Positions 1-8,496 of a stretch of DNA of 64,000 nucleotides are shown one piece after another; within the stretch, counting starts at the first letter, position 1, and every line of letters starts with the position of its first letter. The DNA comes from Terriglobus sp. TAA 43. GTDB lineage: Bacteria > Acidobacteriota > Terriglobia > Terriglobales > Acidobacteriaceae. The position numbers and the translations under genes were made by a program. The notes beneath the pieces are model-generated. The model made no database searches and was not told the DNA's origin. It saw only the letters and a program-made list of their open reading frames with translations. The stretch lies in NCBI RefSeq assembly GCF_000800015.1, contig NZ_JUGR01000002.1, positions 496,001 to 560,000 of the forward strand. The letters run 5' to 3'.

Positions 1-1155
1 CACCCGCGGGTCTTACAAATGATCTGCGATTCCCTTCGCTATTGGGTAGAAGAGACCCACGTTGATGGGTTCCGCTTCGATCTGAGCACGATTCTTGCGA
101 GGGAGCTGGGCGGCTTCGACAAAGGTGCAGGCTTTCTGAAAGCCGTCATGCAGGATCCGGTTCTCAGTTCCGTGAAGCTGATTGCCGAGCCGTGGGACAT
201 TGGGCCCGGCGGTTATCGTGTGGGTGAATTTCCTCCAGGATGGATAGAGTGGAATGACACTTTTCGCGATCGCTCTCGCGCCTTCTGGACAGGGCGCACG
301 GGCGCAGGTGATTTTGCCAAAGCTCTGATGGGCTCGCCGGAGATTTTCGATCATTTGGGCAGGCGGCCCTGGACCAGCGTGAACTTTATCACCGCACACG
401 ATGGGTTCACGCTCAACGATCTGGTCAGCTATAACGACAAACACAATCTGGCCAACGGTGAAGATAATCGAGACGGCAGCAACCATAACCTCTCGTGGAA
501 TTGCGGTGAAGAGGGGCCATCGCAGAACAGCGATGTGAATGCTCTCAGACAGCGCCAGATGCGCAACCTGATGGCGACACTGTTGCTGGCGCAGGGGACA
601 CCGATGCTGCTGGCAGGTGATGAATTCGCGCGCACGCAGCAGGGCAATAACAACGCCTATTGCCAGGACAATGAAATCAGTTGGGTTGACTGGACACTCG
701 CTGAAAAGAACGCGCCAATGCTTGCATTTACGCAGCGCCTCCTCGCCCTACGGAGAGCAACTCCACTGTTGCACCGCGGACGTTATCTGCATGAAGGAGT
801 CGATAGCGAACTGGGCATTCGTGAACTGGTATGGATCGGCGCTGATGGAAATGAAAGTCACCGCGAGGATTGGAATCTCGATTTCCCGGAAACCTTCGGC
901 ATGCTGATCGACGGACAGGCACGTCGTTCCGGGCTTCCGGAAAAAGGCGGCGCCGAGACTCTGTTATGCGTAGTGAACGACCACCAGGCGAGCGTGCAGT
1001 TCACACTTCCACACGTGGAGCATGAAGGCCAATGGAAGCTTGTACTGTCCACGGAGCAGTTCGAAACGATTGAGGCAACACACGCAGGTGGAGAAACCTT
1101 TCCCTTGGCGCGACTTTCTCTGACGCTATGGAGATACGTCGAGCAGTCGAATTAG
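1..1155 (+). CDS. glgX: Glycogen debranching enzyme GlgX, C-terminal part
   Basis: Isoamylase-type GH13 enzyme that hydrolyses alpha-1,6 branches of glycogen limit dextrins in the cytoplasm. The reading frame is open from base 1, so the N-terminal CBM48 domain and first part of the barrel lie outside the window. The visible part holds the GH13 catalytic signatures: DGFRFDL (nucleophile Asp), LIAEPWD (acid/base Glu) and TAHDGF (transition-state Asp), followed by the beta-sandwich C domain. The strings KHNLANGEDNRDG and DEFARTQQGNNNAYCQD are typical of GlgX rather than pullulanase. The stop overlaps by 4 nt the end of the convergent phospholipase-D-like gene, and there is no terminator between them. 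Family assignment is secure; only the true start is unseen. Confidence 0.95.
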   Translation, partial: HPRVLQMICDSLRYWVEETHVDGFRFDLSTILARELGGFDKGAGFLKAVMQDPVLSSVKLIAEPWDIGPGGYRVGEFPPGWIEWNDTFRDRSRAFWTGRTGAGDFAKALMGSPEIFDHLGRRPWTSVNFITAHDGFTLNDLVSYNDKHNLANGEDNRDGSNHNLSWNCGEEGPSQNSDVNALRQRQMRNLMATLLLAQGTPMLLAGDEFARTQQGNNNAYCQDNEISWVDWTLAEKNAPMLAFTQRLLALRRATPLLHRGRYLHEGVDSELGIRELVWIGADGNESHREDWNLDFPETFGMLIDGQARRSGLPEKGGAETLLCVVNDHQASVQFTLPHVEHEGQWKLVLSTEQFETIEATHAGGETFPLARLSLTLWRYVEQSN

Positions 1156-2264
1156 GGTACTTTGCTTTCCTTGTCCGTTTGCAATTGCGCCGCCTGTTGC
1201 GCCATGTCGCGAAGAGCGAGCAAAACAGCATCGTGAATCTCTTCACGGAATGCGTCACGAACCGTTTGAACCACCTCATCGGGCTCAAACGGGACATCGC
1301 TGTTGGAGCGATCCAACACTTTCTCCAGCACCTGTTCCACCACAGGTTTCATATGAATGTGTTTGGCAACGATTTTCGCCACTCGTCGCACGGGTAGCTC
1401 GAGGGCCGGTTGCACGGCATCCTGCATGGGTTGTGACAGGGCCCAGTCCTGCTCGAACACGTGCATCATCTTCCGAACGGCCGGACCATTTTCAAAGATG
1501 ACGCCAATTTCACGGCGCGCCTCGAGTTCCAGCTTGCGAAGGCTCTGACTACCCAGAAATGCGGATTTTCCGTCGCGAATGATGAGTCGCGAATGGAGAC
1601 GCGTGGGCAGCAGACGGAACGGAAGCGAATACGCCTTCGGCGAGACGCGGCCGATTATTCGCACCTCAACTCCCTGCGTTACCTTGTCTTGCAGAAGCGT
1701 GATGAAGTCTGGATCACTGATCTTCATCTCGTACATCAATATCTGCTTCTTCGCGCCTTTGATGAAATCCATCAGTTCCTTGCGCGCATTCACCGGACTC
1801 ACGACGAGGTGCCTGGAAGTGGAGACATATTCCTTGCGGTGCGCATCGCATTCGAACAATTTGATTGCCTCAGCCACAATTGTCGGCGTGGTGATGGCAA
1901 CAGCAAAGGAACGGCTTAACGTGATGTCGAGGTGCGTGTAGTTGAACGCAAGCAGGTAGAGTTCTTTGCGATCAATGATGAACATTTTGCCGTGATAACG
2001 GACAAGATCGTCAGCAGTTCGCGTGACCGTGATGCCCTTTTCAAGCAGGCGCATCTCCAATTTGCGGAGGTTCTTCTCTTCGCCTCGGTTTGTGAATGCG
2101 ATGAGTGCCTGCACGGAGACACCGCGTTCCACGGCCTCCACGAGCGCACGTTCAATCTCGCTGCGGTCAAAGCGAAAGATGAGTATCTGGATGCTCTTCT
2201 TCGCTTTGCGCAATGCGTTTAGGATCGGTTCGATCCCATCGTCCGGCTGTACCATCAGCTTCAC
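1152..2264 (-). CDS. Phospholipase D-like (cardiolipin synthase-type) protein
   Basis: PLD-superfamily protein with two HKD half-sites, as in cardiolipin synthases and related phosphatidyltransferases or hydrolases. The first site is complete (HGKMFIID, HxK-x4-D). The second reads HSRLIIRD, with Arg replacing the catalytic Lys. There is no clear N-terminal membrane anchor, unlike classical cardiolipin synthase, so it may be a soluble PLD-like enzyme. I chose the GTG at 2264 because homologous sequence begins there (VKLMVQPDDG) and AGGAGAG lies upstream, although the spacing is long. The frame stays open to a GTG at 2354, which would add a Ser-rich 30-residue extension with no homology I recognise and no Shine-Dalgarno. 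The C-terminal ~100 residues are helical and of unknown role. Exact substrate unknown. Confidence 0.8.
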   Translation of the reverse strand: MKLMVQPDDGIEPILNALRKAKKSIQILIFRFDRSEIERALVEAVERGVSVQALIAFTNRGEEKNLRKLEMRLLEKGITVTRTADDLVRYHGKMFIIDRKELYLLAFNYTHLDITLSRSFAVAITTPTIVAEAIKLFECDAHRKEYVSTSRHLVVSPVNARKELMDFIKGAKKQILMYEMKISDPDFITLLQDKVTQGVEVRIIGRVSPKAYSLPFRLLPTRLHSRLIIRDGKSAFLGSQSLRKLELEARREIGVIFENGPAVRKMMHVFEQDWALSQPMQDAVQPALELPVRRVAKIVAKHIHMKPVVEQVLEKVLDRSNSDVPFEPDEVVQTVRDAFREEIHDAVLLALRDMAQQAAQLQTDKESKVP

Positions 2265-2411
2265 GTTGCAGTCGCTCTCCTGCCGGCTGTCACCGGATGT
2301 AAGTCTCTTACATGATGAGGATGCAAATGTGGCACGGGAAGATGTTTTTCTCACAGTTCGCGCATCTTAACTTCTGTACATCCGGTTACTAAACCCGATG
2401 GGAGAACTCTC

Positions 2412-3503
2412 ATGCATTTAAACCGCCTTTCACATTGGGCGCTGATCTGTACCCTTTCTGTCGTTCCCGTGGGCTTCGCGGCGCACGCACAGGACGATGC
2501 TGCTGCCCAGAGTGCCCACAGCAAGACGAAAGACGATGACAAAGATAATGATCGCGATGTTCGATCGAACGCCGCCCTGTGGGCGAAGGTTCAGAACCCG
2601 GTTCTTTGGCATGAACCCGGCAATATTGCTGCACTGGATCTTTATTGGGGTGCTGGAGGAAAAACCAATCAGCCAAAATCGCCCTTTGTGTTCCTGAGCG
2701 AGGACTCGAATGGAACCAATGCCAAATTAGACGTCCGTGATGCCAACGGGACCAAGTGGCGTGTGAAAGAAGGCGAGGAGGCACAGCCCGAAGTGGCCGC
2801 TTCGCGCCTGCTGTGGGCGATGGGATACTACGCCAACGAAGACTACCTGGTTCCGGGTGGGCAGGTGCAGAACATCAAGATGAAGCGCGGCTCGCAGGAC
2901 CTAAAGGATCGCGGCACACTCGTAAACGTTCGCTTCGCACGTAAGCCAGATGGCCAGAAAAAGATTGGTATCTGGGAATGGAAGACATCTCCTTTTTATG
3001 GCTCACGCGAGTTCAACGGCCTTCGCGTAATGATGGCTGTAATTAATAACTGGGACTTGAAAGACGTGAACAATGCCGTCTACATGGATTCCAAGAACAA
3101 TCGGCAGATCTTCCTGGTAAGCGACATCGGAGCAAGCTTTGGATCGAATGGCGTCTCGTGGACACGTTCGCGTTCCAAAGGAAATGTCGACAGCTTCCGC
3201 TCATCAGGGTTTATCCAAAGCAAAACCAATTCCACTGTGAGCTTCTCAACGCCGAAGAAGCCCACGGGAATGCTATTGGCAACCATGGGTGCGACTGCCA
3301 AGTCATTTGCAATGCGCAAAGATATGGATTGGATTGGAAACGATATTCCGATTCAGGATGTGCGCTGGATGGGTGGCCTGCTCGGTCAACTCTCGCATAA
3401 GCAACTGACAGATGCCTTCCGTGCAGCAAACTTTTCTGAAGACGAAGTTCAGGCGTATGTAGAACTAGTGGAAAGCCGCATCACGGAACTAAAGAAGCTT
3501 TGA
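2412..3503 (+). CDS. Secreted protein with kinase-like motifs, unknown function
   Basis: A 363-aa exported protein: Sec signal peptide at residues 1-26 (cleavage near AHAQ), then a charged Lys/Asp-rich linker (about 37-50). I do not recognise a named family. The order of motifs resembles atypical protein or lipid kinases: a Lys-containing strand (TKWRVKEG, about 114-121), a helix with Glu (QPEVAASRLLW, 125-135), a catalytic-loop-like NWDLKDVNN (213-221) and a metal-loop-like SDIGASFG (237-244). This is inference from motif spacing, not an established assignment. Start ATG has GGGAGA 6 nt upstream. A strong hairpin terminator follows at 3529. It stands alone, convergent with the ABC exporter. 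A pseudokinase or an unrelated fold remains possible. Confidence 0.75.
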   Translation: MHLNRLSHWALICTLSVVPVGFAAHAQDDAAAQSAHSKTKDDDKDNDRDVRSNAALWAKVQNPVLWHEPGNIAALDLYWGAGGKTNQPKSPFVFLSEDSNGTNAKLDVRDANGTKWRVKEGEEAQPEVAASRLLWAMGYYANEDYLVPGGQVQNIKMKRGSQDLKDRGTLVNVRFARKPDGQKKIGIWEWKTSPFYGSREFNGLRVMMAVINNWDLKDVNNAVYMDSKNNRQIFLVSDIGASFGSNGVSWTRSRSKGNVDSFRSSGFIQSKTNSTVSFSTPKKPTGMLLATMGATAKSFAMRKDMDWIGNDIPIQDVRWMGGLLGQLSHKQLTDAFRAANFSEDEVQAYVELVESRITELKKL

Positions 3504-3524
3504 CGCGGTAATGAAATCTAAGTA

Positions 3525-3556
3525 GAAAGCCGGGCGAGATGCCCGGCCTTCTTTTG
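3525..3556. terminator. Intrinsic terminator between convergent genes
   Basis: GCCGGGC (3529-3535), loop GAGAT, GCCCGGC (3541-3547), then CTTCTTTT. The flanking GAA/TTC extends the stem. It lies in the 61-bp gap between two convergent genes and could serve both, though the T-rich tract favours the plus-strand gene. Confidence 0.8.
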
Positions 3557-3564
3557 CTAAATGC

Positions 3565-5409
3565 TTAAGTGAGCAAAGCGGATTGCTGTTCTTCGCTGTT
3601 CTGAAGATCATTCAATTCCTGATACAGACCGCCCGCCTTGATAAGTTGTTCGTGTGTTCCGTCCTCTACAACGCGTCCGTCCTGAATGACATAAATGTTA
3701 TTTGCTTTGCGGACCGTTGCCAGACGATGCGCGATCACGATGACAGTCTTGTCTTGCATGAGGCGATCCAGCGCCTCAAATACCAATTGTTCAGTATTGG
3801 CGTCCAGAGCCGAAGTGGGTTCATCGAGTATGAGAATGCGACTGTTGCGCACCATGGCGCGGGCGATGGCGATGCGCTGTCGCTGGCCCCCTGAAAGCAG
3901 AATCCCTCGCTCACCCACTACGGTGTCGTACTTGTGCGGAAGGTTGTCGATGAATTCCGTAGCATTCGCAGCTTCTGCTGCTGCAACGATCTCTGCATGT
4001 GAAGCTTCCGGACGCCCATAAGCGATGTTGTCCCAGATGCTACCGCTGAAGAGCACCGTGTCCTGCAATACGAAACTTAACTGTTCACGAAGTGAACTTT
4101 GTTGCACCTTCGTCACGTCCTGGCCGTCAATGCGGATGGTGCCGCTCTGCGCCTCGTAAAAGCGTGCAATCAGGTTGATGATGGTGGTCTTGCCTGAGCC
4201 GGTCGGCCCCACCAACGCGATGACGCAACCCGGATCAGCATGCAACGTAATGTCGTGCAAAATCTCACGTTCGCCGTCATAGGAGAAACACACATTGTCG
4301 AGGCTGATGCGGCCTTCAACCACACGCAGCGGCCTTGCTCCCGGAACATCGCGCATCTCATTGTTATTGCCAATGATCTCCTTAATCCGTTCGTAGCCAA
4401 TGTCTGCTTTGGAGTACGAATCCATAATTTTGGAGATGTCCTGCATGGGTTTGTACATGCTGGCGATGTAAGCAATAAAGATGTAGATCTTGCCACCCGT
4501 CATGTCAGAATTCAACGCAAGATTGCCACCGAAGTACAAAACGAGACAGGTACCGATGGCAGTTACGATGTTGACGATGGGAACCAGTTTTGCCTTGAGA
4601 GTGCGTGCCCGTAACGCCGCTTCGACCGTCTCCAGGCTCTCCCCTTCCAGTCGCTGCACCTCATATTCCTCACGCGAGAACGCCTTCACGACGCGGATGG
4701 AACCGAGCACCTCCTGCACTACGGAGATCATCTTGCCTTCCTGCTTACGCACTTCGCGTGATGCCTTCTTCACCCGACGCGTATAGGTGTAGACGATCGC
4801 AAAGAGGATTGGCACGACCGCGAGTGCAATCAGGGTTAACTGCCAACTTAGATAAAACAGCACTCCAATCATGCCAAGAATGGTTGCAATATCGACAAGA
4901 ATGCTGAGTAGTCCAGAAACGATGAAGCTCTGAATGGAATCGATATCTGTGGTGACGCGACTAATGAGATCGCCCGTCTTGCTGGTGTCGTGATACGAGA
5001 GCGAAAGACGCTGCACTTGTGCGTACAGTTTGCGGCGCAGGTCATGCGTAACCCATTGCCCAACACTGGTGGTGGTGTACTTCTCCCAATACGAGCAGAA
5101 TGCATCCACCAGAGCGATGAGTACGACAGCGCCGCATACGAAAAGAAGTATTTGGTGTGGCTCCGTTCCAACGGTGCGCTTAATGAGAGCAAAGAGCCAG
5201 CCATGTGACTGCTTTTTCGCAATCACGTTGTCGAGAACGATCTTCAACGGCCACGGCTGAGCAACATCGGCAATACTCTCGCCCGCGATCGCCGCGAGTC
5301 CAAGAATGAGAGCGCGTCGATGGGGACGCAGGAGATCCTTGATCTTCAACTGCCGGTCCGACTGCTTCTCTTTATCCGTTGCCATCGCGGCCTTTTCTCC
5401 AAGCTGCAT
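3565..5409 (-). CDS. ABC exporter, fused permease and ATPase (MsbA-like)
   Basis: Half-transporter of the MsbA/lipid-A-exporter type. Residues about 30-330 form six transmembrane helices (ABC type-1 exporter fold). The nucleotide-binding domain has Walker A GPTGSGKTT, Q-loop VLQDTVLFSG, signature LSGGQRQR, Walker B ILILDEPTSALD and H-loop IAHRL. It should act as a homodimer exporting lipid or a hydrophobic substrate; the substrate cannot be read from the sequence. The first ATG (5409) directly follows the TAA of the upstream secreted-protein gene (TAAATG) with AAGGA 4 nt before it, indicating translational coupling. A second ATG at 5385 with GGAG 11 nt upstream is possible. Complete, 614 aa, all motifs intact. 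Confidence 0.93.
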   Translation of the reverse strand: MQLGEKAAMATDKEKQSDRQLKIKDLLRPHRRALILGLAAIAGESIADVAQPWPLKIVLDNVIAKKQSHGWLFALIKRTVGTEPHQILLFVCGAVVLIALVDAFCSYWEKYTTTSVGQWVTHDLRRKLYAQVQRLSLSYHDTSKTGDLISRVTTDIDSIQSFIVSGLLSILVDIATILGMIGVLFYLSWQLTLIALAVVPILFAIVYTYTRRVKKASREVRKQEGKMISVVQEVLGSIRVVKAFSREEYEVQRLEGESLETVEAALRARTLKAKLVPIVNIVTAIGTCLVLYFGGNLALNSDMTGGKIYIFIAYIASMYKPMQDISKIMDSYSKADIGYERIKEIIGNNNEMRDVPGARPLRVVEGRISLDNVCFSYDGEREILHDITLHADPGCVIALVGPTGSGKTTIINLIARFYEAQSGTIRIDGQDVTKVQQSSLREQLSFVLQDTVLFSGSIWDNIAYGRPEASHAEIVAAAEAANATEFIDNLPHKYDTVVGERGILLSGGQRQRIAIARAMVRNSRILILDEPTSALDANTEQLVFEALDRLMQDKTVIVIAHRLATVRKANNIYVIQDGRVVEDGTHEQLIKAGGLYQELNDLQNSEEQQSALLT

Positions 5410-6213
5410 TTAATCCTTCTTGAACTTGTGTCGCAGATACTGCCGGATGTCGTCACCAAATTCTTTGAACTGCTGCGTCGCCATGCGGCTTGCAATACTG
5501 CCTAATGAACCTGTCGCCACGCGAGTCCATTCACGATCCTGGTCAGGATAAATACCATTGGCAAGGGCCTGGCTGGCAACAATGCCGGTGAACAGCGGGA
5601 TGTTCACCGTATCACCACCACTATCCTTGTGCGTGATCAGCACTCGCTCAGCCGCGTAGATCACGCGCGACTTGAAAGGATGTCCCGAACCCAGAACGTA
5701 GTAACGCGGGTCATCTCGCAGGATCGCCGACATACCGCCGTTCATGATTGCCTGCGTGCTCTGGCGAGCGAAGTCAGCCCCCACACGTTCACCATAGGCT
5801 CCACTGTCAGTGCCGTAGTGGGGTCGAGCATCGAGCAACTGTTGCCGTCCGCCAGTGAATGCAGCGGAAAAGACCGCACCAACAGTTCCCATCTTCAGAA
5901 CCGAAGCAGTGATCTTTTCCTTTGCACCCCACGGAACCGCGGTATATCCGGGCTTGATGGTATGCGCATACTTTCTTGCAACCGTTGGTGCAGCAGTAGA
6001 CGCTTGCCATTCGGCGATATCGTCCACCGAAACGAATGAAGGCTCCTGTACCTGCGAGCTACTGAAACCCGGAGAGTCCGGAAGGGATGCAAGCGTGTCG
6101 ACCTCGACAAATGCGTGATCCTGCGGCATGCTGCGCTGTGCGCTACACGGGAGGGGGAGGAGACTTACAAACAAAACAAAGAAGCCGTGCCGCGAAGTTG
6201 AAGAAGTTATCAT
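5410..6213 (-). CDS. Secreted hypothetical protein coupled to ABC exporter
   Basis: About 267 aa with a Sec signal peptide (hydrophobic GFFVLFVSLLPLPCSAQ after a short basic N-terminus). I placed the start at ATG 6213, which gives a normal signal peptide; the frame is open further upstream to 6309 but that extension looks non-coding. The mature part contains a conserved-looking core (GAVFSAAFTGGRQQLLDARPHYG, split across about 110-135), a motif ILRDDPRYYVLGSG and a C-terminal basic tail ending KFKKD. No family recognised; similar exported proteins of unknown role are common in acidobacteria. Its stop abuts the start of the ABC exporter, so the two are probably co-translated and may act on the same envelope substrate (inference). 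Confidence 0.7.
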   Translation of the reverse strand: MITSSTSRHGFFVLFVSLLPLPCSAQRSMPQDHAFVEVDTLASLPDSPGFSSSQVQEPSFVSVDDIAEWQASTAAPTVARKYAHTIKPGYTAVPWGAKEKITASVLKMGTVGAVFSAAFTGGRQQLLDARPHYGTDSGAYGERVGADFARQSTQAIMNGGMSAILRDDPRYYVLGSGHPFKSRVIYAAERVLITHKDSGGDTVNIPLFTGIVASQALANGIYPDQDREWTRVATGSLGSIASRMATQQFKEFGDDIRQYLRHKFKKD

Positions 6214-6310
6214 TCCTGCGTATAGGACGCCACACTGCAATCGGCTGTTGCATGAATAGGATACGGGAGCTGAGGGATCGCACAGACGTTCTTCAGAATC
6301 TGCGGACAAA

Positions 6311-6341
6311 AGAAAAGCCCGCGAATCTCGCGGGCTTTCTT
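6311..6341 (-). terminator. Intrinsic terminator of rho
   Basis: AAAGCCCGCGA (6314-6324), loop ATC, TCGCGGGCTTT (6328-6338): an 11-bp perfect stem. On the minus strand it is followed by a TTTTCTTTT tract. It lies 16 bp past the rho stop codon, so the gene for the Rho factor itself ends at a Rho-independent terminator. Confidence 0.85.
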
Positions 6342-6356
6342 ACATACTCAGGGCTC

Positions 6357-7607
6357 TTACAGTGAACTCATGTTGTGCAGGAACTCCTGGTTGTTACGGG
6401 TCTTGCCCAGCTTATCCGTGAGCAATTCCATGGCTTCCACCGGCGACAGCGGATTCAGCACCTTGCGCAGAATCCACGTGCGCTGCAGATCTTCCTTGGG
6501 GATGAGCAGCTCTTCCTTACGCGTTCCGCTGCGCTGGATGTCGATTGCCGGGAAGACACGCTTGTCGACCAACTTGCGATCGAGAATGACTTCCATGTTG
6601 CCTGTACCCTTGAACTCTTCGAAGATGACTTCGTCCATACGCGATCCGGTATCGACGAGGGCCGTCGCCATGATGGTGAGCGAACCACCCTCTTCAATGT
6701 TGCGGGCCGCACCGAAGAAGCGCTTGGGGCGCTGCAGAGCGTTGGAGTCCACGCCACCGGAGAGCACCTTGCCCGAAGGCGGCACGATGGTGTTGTAAGC
6801 ACGTGCAAGACGCGTAATGGAATCCAGCAGGATGACCACGTCGCGCTTGTGCTCGACCAGACGCTTGGCCTTTTCAATCACCATCTCGGCGACCTGTACG
6901 TGGCGTGCGGCTGGCTCGTCGAAGGTGGAGGAAATAACCTCGCCCTTCACGGAGCGCTGCATGTCCGTAACTTCTTCCGGACGCTCGTCGATCAGCAGAA
7001 CGATGAGCACAACTTCCGGGTGGTTCGCAGTGATGGAGTTCGCGATGGACTGCAACAGCACCGTCTTACCGGTACGCGGCGGAGCGACGATCAGACCACG
7101 CTGGCCCTTGCCCACGGGAGTGAGCAGGTCCATCACGCGGCCACTGATGTTGTCGCGGACGGTTTCCATCTTCAGGCGCTCATCAGCATAGAGCGGCGTC
7201 AGGTTGTCGAACAGAATCTTGTTACGGGTTTCTTCAGGCGACTCAAAGTTGATCGCTTCGATCTTGACCAGCGCAAAGTACTTTTCGCCCTCGTGCGGGG
7301 GGCGCACATTACCGGAGATGGTGTCGCCGGTCTTCAGGTCGAACTTGCGGATCTGCGAAGGAGAGACGTAGATATCGTCTGGACCTGGGAGGTAGTTGTA
7401 ATCCGGCGAGCGGAGGAAGCCGTAGCCGTCGGGCAGGATTTCAAGCACGCCCTCGGCAAAGATGTGGCCCTCTTTTTCGCTCTGAGCCTGGAGAATCTTG
7501 AAGATGAGGTCCTGCTTGCGCAGGGCGCTGGTGCCTGGAATTTCTAGGCCGCGTGCGAGTTTGCCGAGTTCGGCAATGCTCTTTTCTTTGAGTTCGGTAA
7601 TGGTCAT
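6357..7607 (-). CDS. rho: Transcription termination factor Rho
   Basis: Hexameric RNA/DNA helicase that terminates transcription. At 416 aa it has the usual E. coli-like size with no large insertion. The N-terminal helical domain (1-45) precedes the cold-shock-type RNA-binding domain with [12 protein letters not shown] (about 60-75), then the RecA-like domain: Walker A APPRTGKT, Walker [19 protein letters not shown]-loop region [13 protein letters not shown] and SGTRKEELL. Start ATG at 7607 has AGG five bases upstream. It is monocistronic, bounded by its own terminator and by the rpoZ terminator upstream. Fully canonical. Confidence 0.98.
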   Translation of the reverse strand: MTITELKEKSIAELGKLARGLEIPGTSALRKQDLIFKILQAQSEKEGHIFAEGVLEILPDGYGFLRSPDYNYLPGPDDIYVSPSQIRKFDLKTGDTISGNVRPPHEGEKYFALVKIEAINFESPEETRNKILFDNLTPLYADERLKMETVRDNISGRVMDLLTPVGKGQRGLIVAPPRTGKTVLLQSIANSITANHPEVVLIVLLIDERPEEVTDMQRSVKGEVISSTFDEPAARHVQVAEMVIEKAKRLVEHKRDVVILLDSITRLARAYNTIVPPSGKVLSGGVDSNALQRPKRFFGAARNIEEGGSLTIMATALVDTGSRMDEVIFEEFKGTGNMEVILDRKLVDKRVFPAIDIQRSGTRKEELLIPKEDLQRTWILRKVLNPLSPVEAMELLTDKLGKTRNNQEFLHNMSSL

Positions 7608-7764
7608 GGGTACCTGTGTACGTTCGTTCCGTGATGTATGGAAGCGGTGAATCTAAGGCGGGGGTTGCGGTGCGGAAGGGTGATGCGGGCTGGTACGGGT
7701 AAAGCTTGAGTGCAGTAATTGTTCAGGACTGCAAGTTCTACGGTACAGCGATTGTATTGCAGGA

Positions 7765-7794
7765 GCGAGAAAACAAGGTGCGGGGGAACCGCAC
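7765..7794 (-). terminator. Intrinsic terminator of rpoZ
   Basis: On the minus strand, GTGCGG, loop TTCCC, CCGCAC (7778-7794), followed by CTTGTTTTC. It lies 7 bp past the rpoZ stop. The remaining 150 bp up to rho (7608-7764) hold the rho leader/promoter; I see no gene there. Confidence 0.7.
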
Positions 7795-7800
7795 GGCCGG

Positions 7801-8028
7801 TTAGGCCGCGCGGCGCTCCTCGATGGTCTCCAACACTGCTGCCGGCTCAGGGCCAGTCTTCAGATCGCTGGGGGCAGTCTCGCGAAAGCGATCCAACACT
7901 TCGTTCGTGGTGTCCTGCAGACGGGTGTTCGGCTTGTGCAGCTTGCGCGTCGCCTTGCTGGCGAGCTGACAGAGCTGGTAACGGTTCTGGACGTGGGTAA
8001 GAGCGCCAAAAATCAGATCAGAGCGCAT
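7801..8028 (-). CDS. rpoZ: RNA polymerase omega subunit
   Basis: Small 75-aa subunit that helps assemble beta-prime. It carries the omega signature: NRYQLCQLASKATRKL in the first helix, then an acidobacterial-style C-terminus rich in Ala and Glu. Shorter than E. coli omega (91 aa) but typical of deep-branching phyla. The start ATG is preceded by a near-perfect Shine-Dalgarno (GAAGGAGA, 4 nt spacing). Upstream 470 bp have no gene, downstream lies a terminator, so it is transcribed alone, next to rho. Confidence 0.9.
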   Translation of the reverse strand: MRSDLIFGALTHVQNRYQLCQLASKATRKLHKPNTRLQDTTNEVLDRFRETAPSDLKTGPEPAAVLETIEERRAA

Positions 8029-8496
8029 GATTCTCCTTCTTCAATCAAGTCTCGCGGTCCTTCAGGATCCGCTGACGGATGGATCGCGGCACGCTGCCGC
8101 AGCTTTACATTTTGTGCAGCATGTCCCCTTCAAAAAGACGAGGTGCACACCGCAGGTGTTCCGGCACAGAACCGCGCAGCTCTTCTGGCGGCGCTTCAGG
8201 CTCCGTTGCCTTCACTGCTTGAATCTCAGGGACGATTCGGGATCGTTGCGCCGGCCATCCGCGCAGCTTTGAGAATCGCATGTCCCAGTGTATGGGATTC
8301 ACCAACGCCCGGCCTGGATGCGTCGGCAGGAGGAAGATTCGAGGGGTTCCATTCTGGACCCGTCAAAATCAGCTCCAAAAGCACCATAATTGCTTCAACC
8401 CTTATTATCAATACTTATTTTCGGAAGAAATCACGCCAAAGTTTCCAAATTGTGGAGAAAAGCTAGTCCCTCCTTGTAAGTCCTGATGAGTCAGTC
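8029..8496. other. Intergenic region without a recognised gene
   Basis: 468 bp between rpoZ and comM/yifB, both on the minus strand. Short open frames exist on both strands but none shows a recognisable protein or a convincing ribosome-binding site. The part 8380-8460 is AT-rich and could hold the rpoZ promoter, but I cannot assign boxes with confidence. A decayed gene cannot be excluded. Confidence 0.5.

Noticed and set aside
6375-7547. 390-codon open frame on the plus strand opposite rho
   Set aside because: It mirrors rho codon structure and has low-complexity His/Asp/Val composition typical of antisense shadows; rho itself is unambiguous.
8482-8489. CTGATGAG resembling the hammerhead ribozyme core
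   Set aside because: No CGAAA partner or stem II/III pairing follows within range.
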